A stretch of DNA of 37,924 bases from a virus. Shown piece after piece: positions 37,599 to 37,924 of this stretch. The translations under genes and the position numbers were made by a program. The stretch covers positions 1 to 37,924 of the IMG/VR virus record IMGVR_UViG_3300032217_000122, one strand, 5' to 3'. How positions within the stretch are numbered: the stretch's first letter is position 1; every line of letters starts with the position of its first letter. The notes beneath the pieces are model-generated. The model ran no database searches. It was not told the origin of the DNA and saw only the letters and a list, made by a program, of their open reading frames with translations.

Positions 37599-37924
37599 AT
37601 GCCTGCTGTATCACTTTCAATTTTTGGCGGCGTTGGCGCTCAATTTTTTAACAATAGCGGTAGTGCACCGTTATCTGGCGGAAAAATATATTCATACGAG
37701 GCTGGCACAACGACACCGCTGGCAACGTACACATCAAGCACTGGCAACACGGCTCATACTAACCCAATTATTTTAGACTCTGCTGGTCGGGTGCCTGGGG
37801 GTGAAATTTGGAACCAGTTGCGTTTGTACAAATTTGTCCTAAAGACAAGCGCGGATGTCACGATTGCCACGTATGACAACGTGGGTAGTAGCTTTAACGC
37901 TACTTCAATTATTGCAAACTTTAC
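37599..37924 (+). CDS. Tail adaptor / tailspike head-binding-like protein, N-terminal part (continues at position 1)
   Basis: ATG 37599; 108 complete codons to the window end, continuing at base 20 of the window. Motif: FFNNSGSAPLSGGKIYSYEA, GTTTPLATYTSSTG, HTNPIILDSAGRVPGG, EIWNQLRLYKFVL. This is the domain widely found at the N terminus of P22-like tailspikes and fibres, which binds the head/tail machine. Here it is a separate 167-residue protein encoded just before the 207-residue protein and the tailspike. Confidence 0.82.
   Translation, partial: MPAVSLSIFGGVGAQFFNNSGSAPLSGGKIYSYEAGTTTPLATYTSSTGNTAHTNPIILDSAGRVPGGEIWNQLRLYKFVLKTSADVTIATYDNVGSSFNATSIIANF
37906..37924. repeat. Terminal direct repeat (right copy)
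   Basis: Identical to bases 1-19. See left copy. Confidence 0.9.

Noticed and set aside
1-37924. tRNA genes, integrase or attachment site
   Set aside because: None was recognised by reading both strands; no integrase or recombinase motif appears in any frame. A tRNA search program was not available.

Overview
The window looks like one complete, circularly closed genome of a short-tailed (podovirus-type) bacteriophage. Its first 19 bases equal its last 19, and a reading frame cut by the window end continues in frame at the window start, so the closed molecule would be 37,905 bp. The virion genes follow the P22/Sf6 plan: Sf6-like small terminase, large terminase, P22-like portal, scaffold, P22-like coat, gp4-like and gp10-like tail proteins, then three large glycine/alanine/glutamine-rich proteins in the place of the ejection proteins. 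Replication is self-supplied and unlike P22. No integrase or classical repressor is visible, so a virulent life style is likely. Many small proteins look like families I associate with phages of freshwater Betaproteobacteria (Burkholderiales); this host guess is weak.

Layout. (1) 31627-37924 continuing through the origin to 15657, all rightward: packaging, a GroES-like co-chaperonin, portal, a DUF5856 protein, tail adaptor/fibre proteins and a beta-helix tailspike, scaffold, coat, head accessory proteins, tail tube/plug proteins, a possible TNF-knobbed tail needle, ejection proteins, and a lysis cassette (two holin candidates, an M15 endopeptidase, with an endonuclease VII gene between). (2) 15616-26148, all leftward, is the metabolism block: a ribbon-helix-helix regulator, a Tad2-type anti-Thoeris protein, a Cas4/AddB-like nuclease, an Enc34-type ssDNA-binding protein, a family B DNA polymerase, DUF3310, a VRR-NUC nuclease, a cytosine-methyltransferase-like protein, a SNF2 helicase, MazG, ThyX and many small proteins. 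(3) 26307-28802, rightward, is a PrimPol-PriCT-DUF3987 primase/helicase, divergent from block 2. (4) 28803-31022, leftward, holds small genes, a one-domain beta-clamp-like protein and two or three tiny membrane peptides. (5) 31023-31626 is a repeat-rich non-coding island between the leftward small-gene operon and the rightward terminase operon.

How it works together: the primase/helicase, polymerase, clamp-like protein, SSB and nucleases make a largely self-sufficient replication and recombination set. ThyX and MazG adjust nucleotide pools. The Tad2 protein probably blunts Thoeris immunity. The non-coding DNA carries most of the unexplained structure: an 11-bp palindrome (TWGTG-N-CACWA) at three control regions, overlapping divergent promoters at 26172-26206, two intergenic leaders sharing one multi-part architecture (30085-30166 and 30725-30813), and the repeat island beside the terminase genes. 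Five short genes that a 60-codon cut-off would miss are described (15616-15795, 29619-29780, 30814-30894, 30891-31022, 34179-34316), plus a less certain 23-codon one at 29112-29183.
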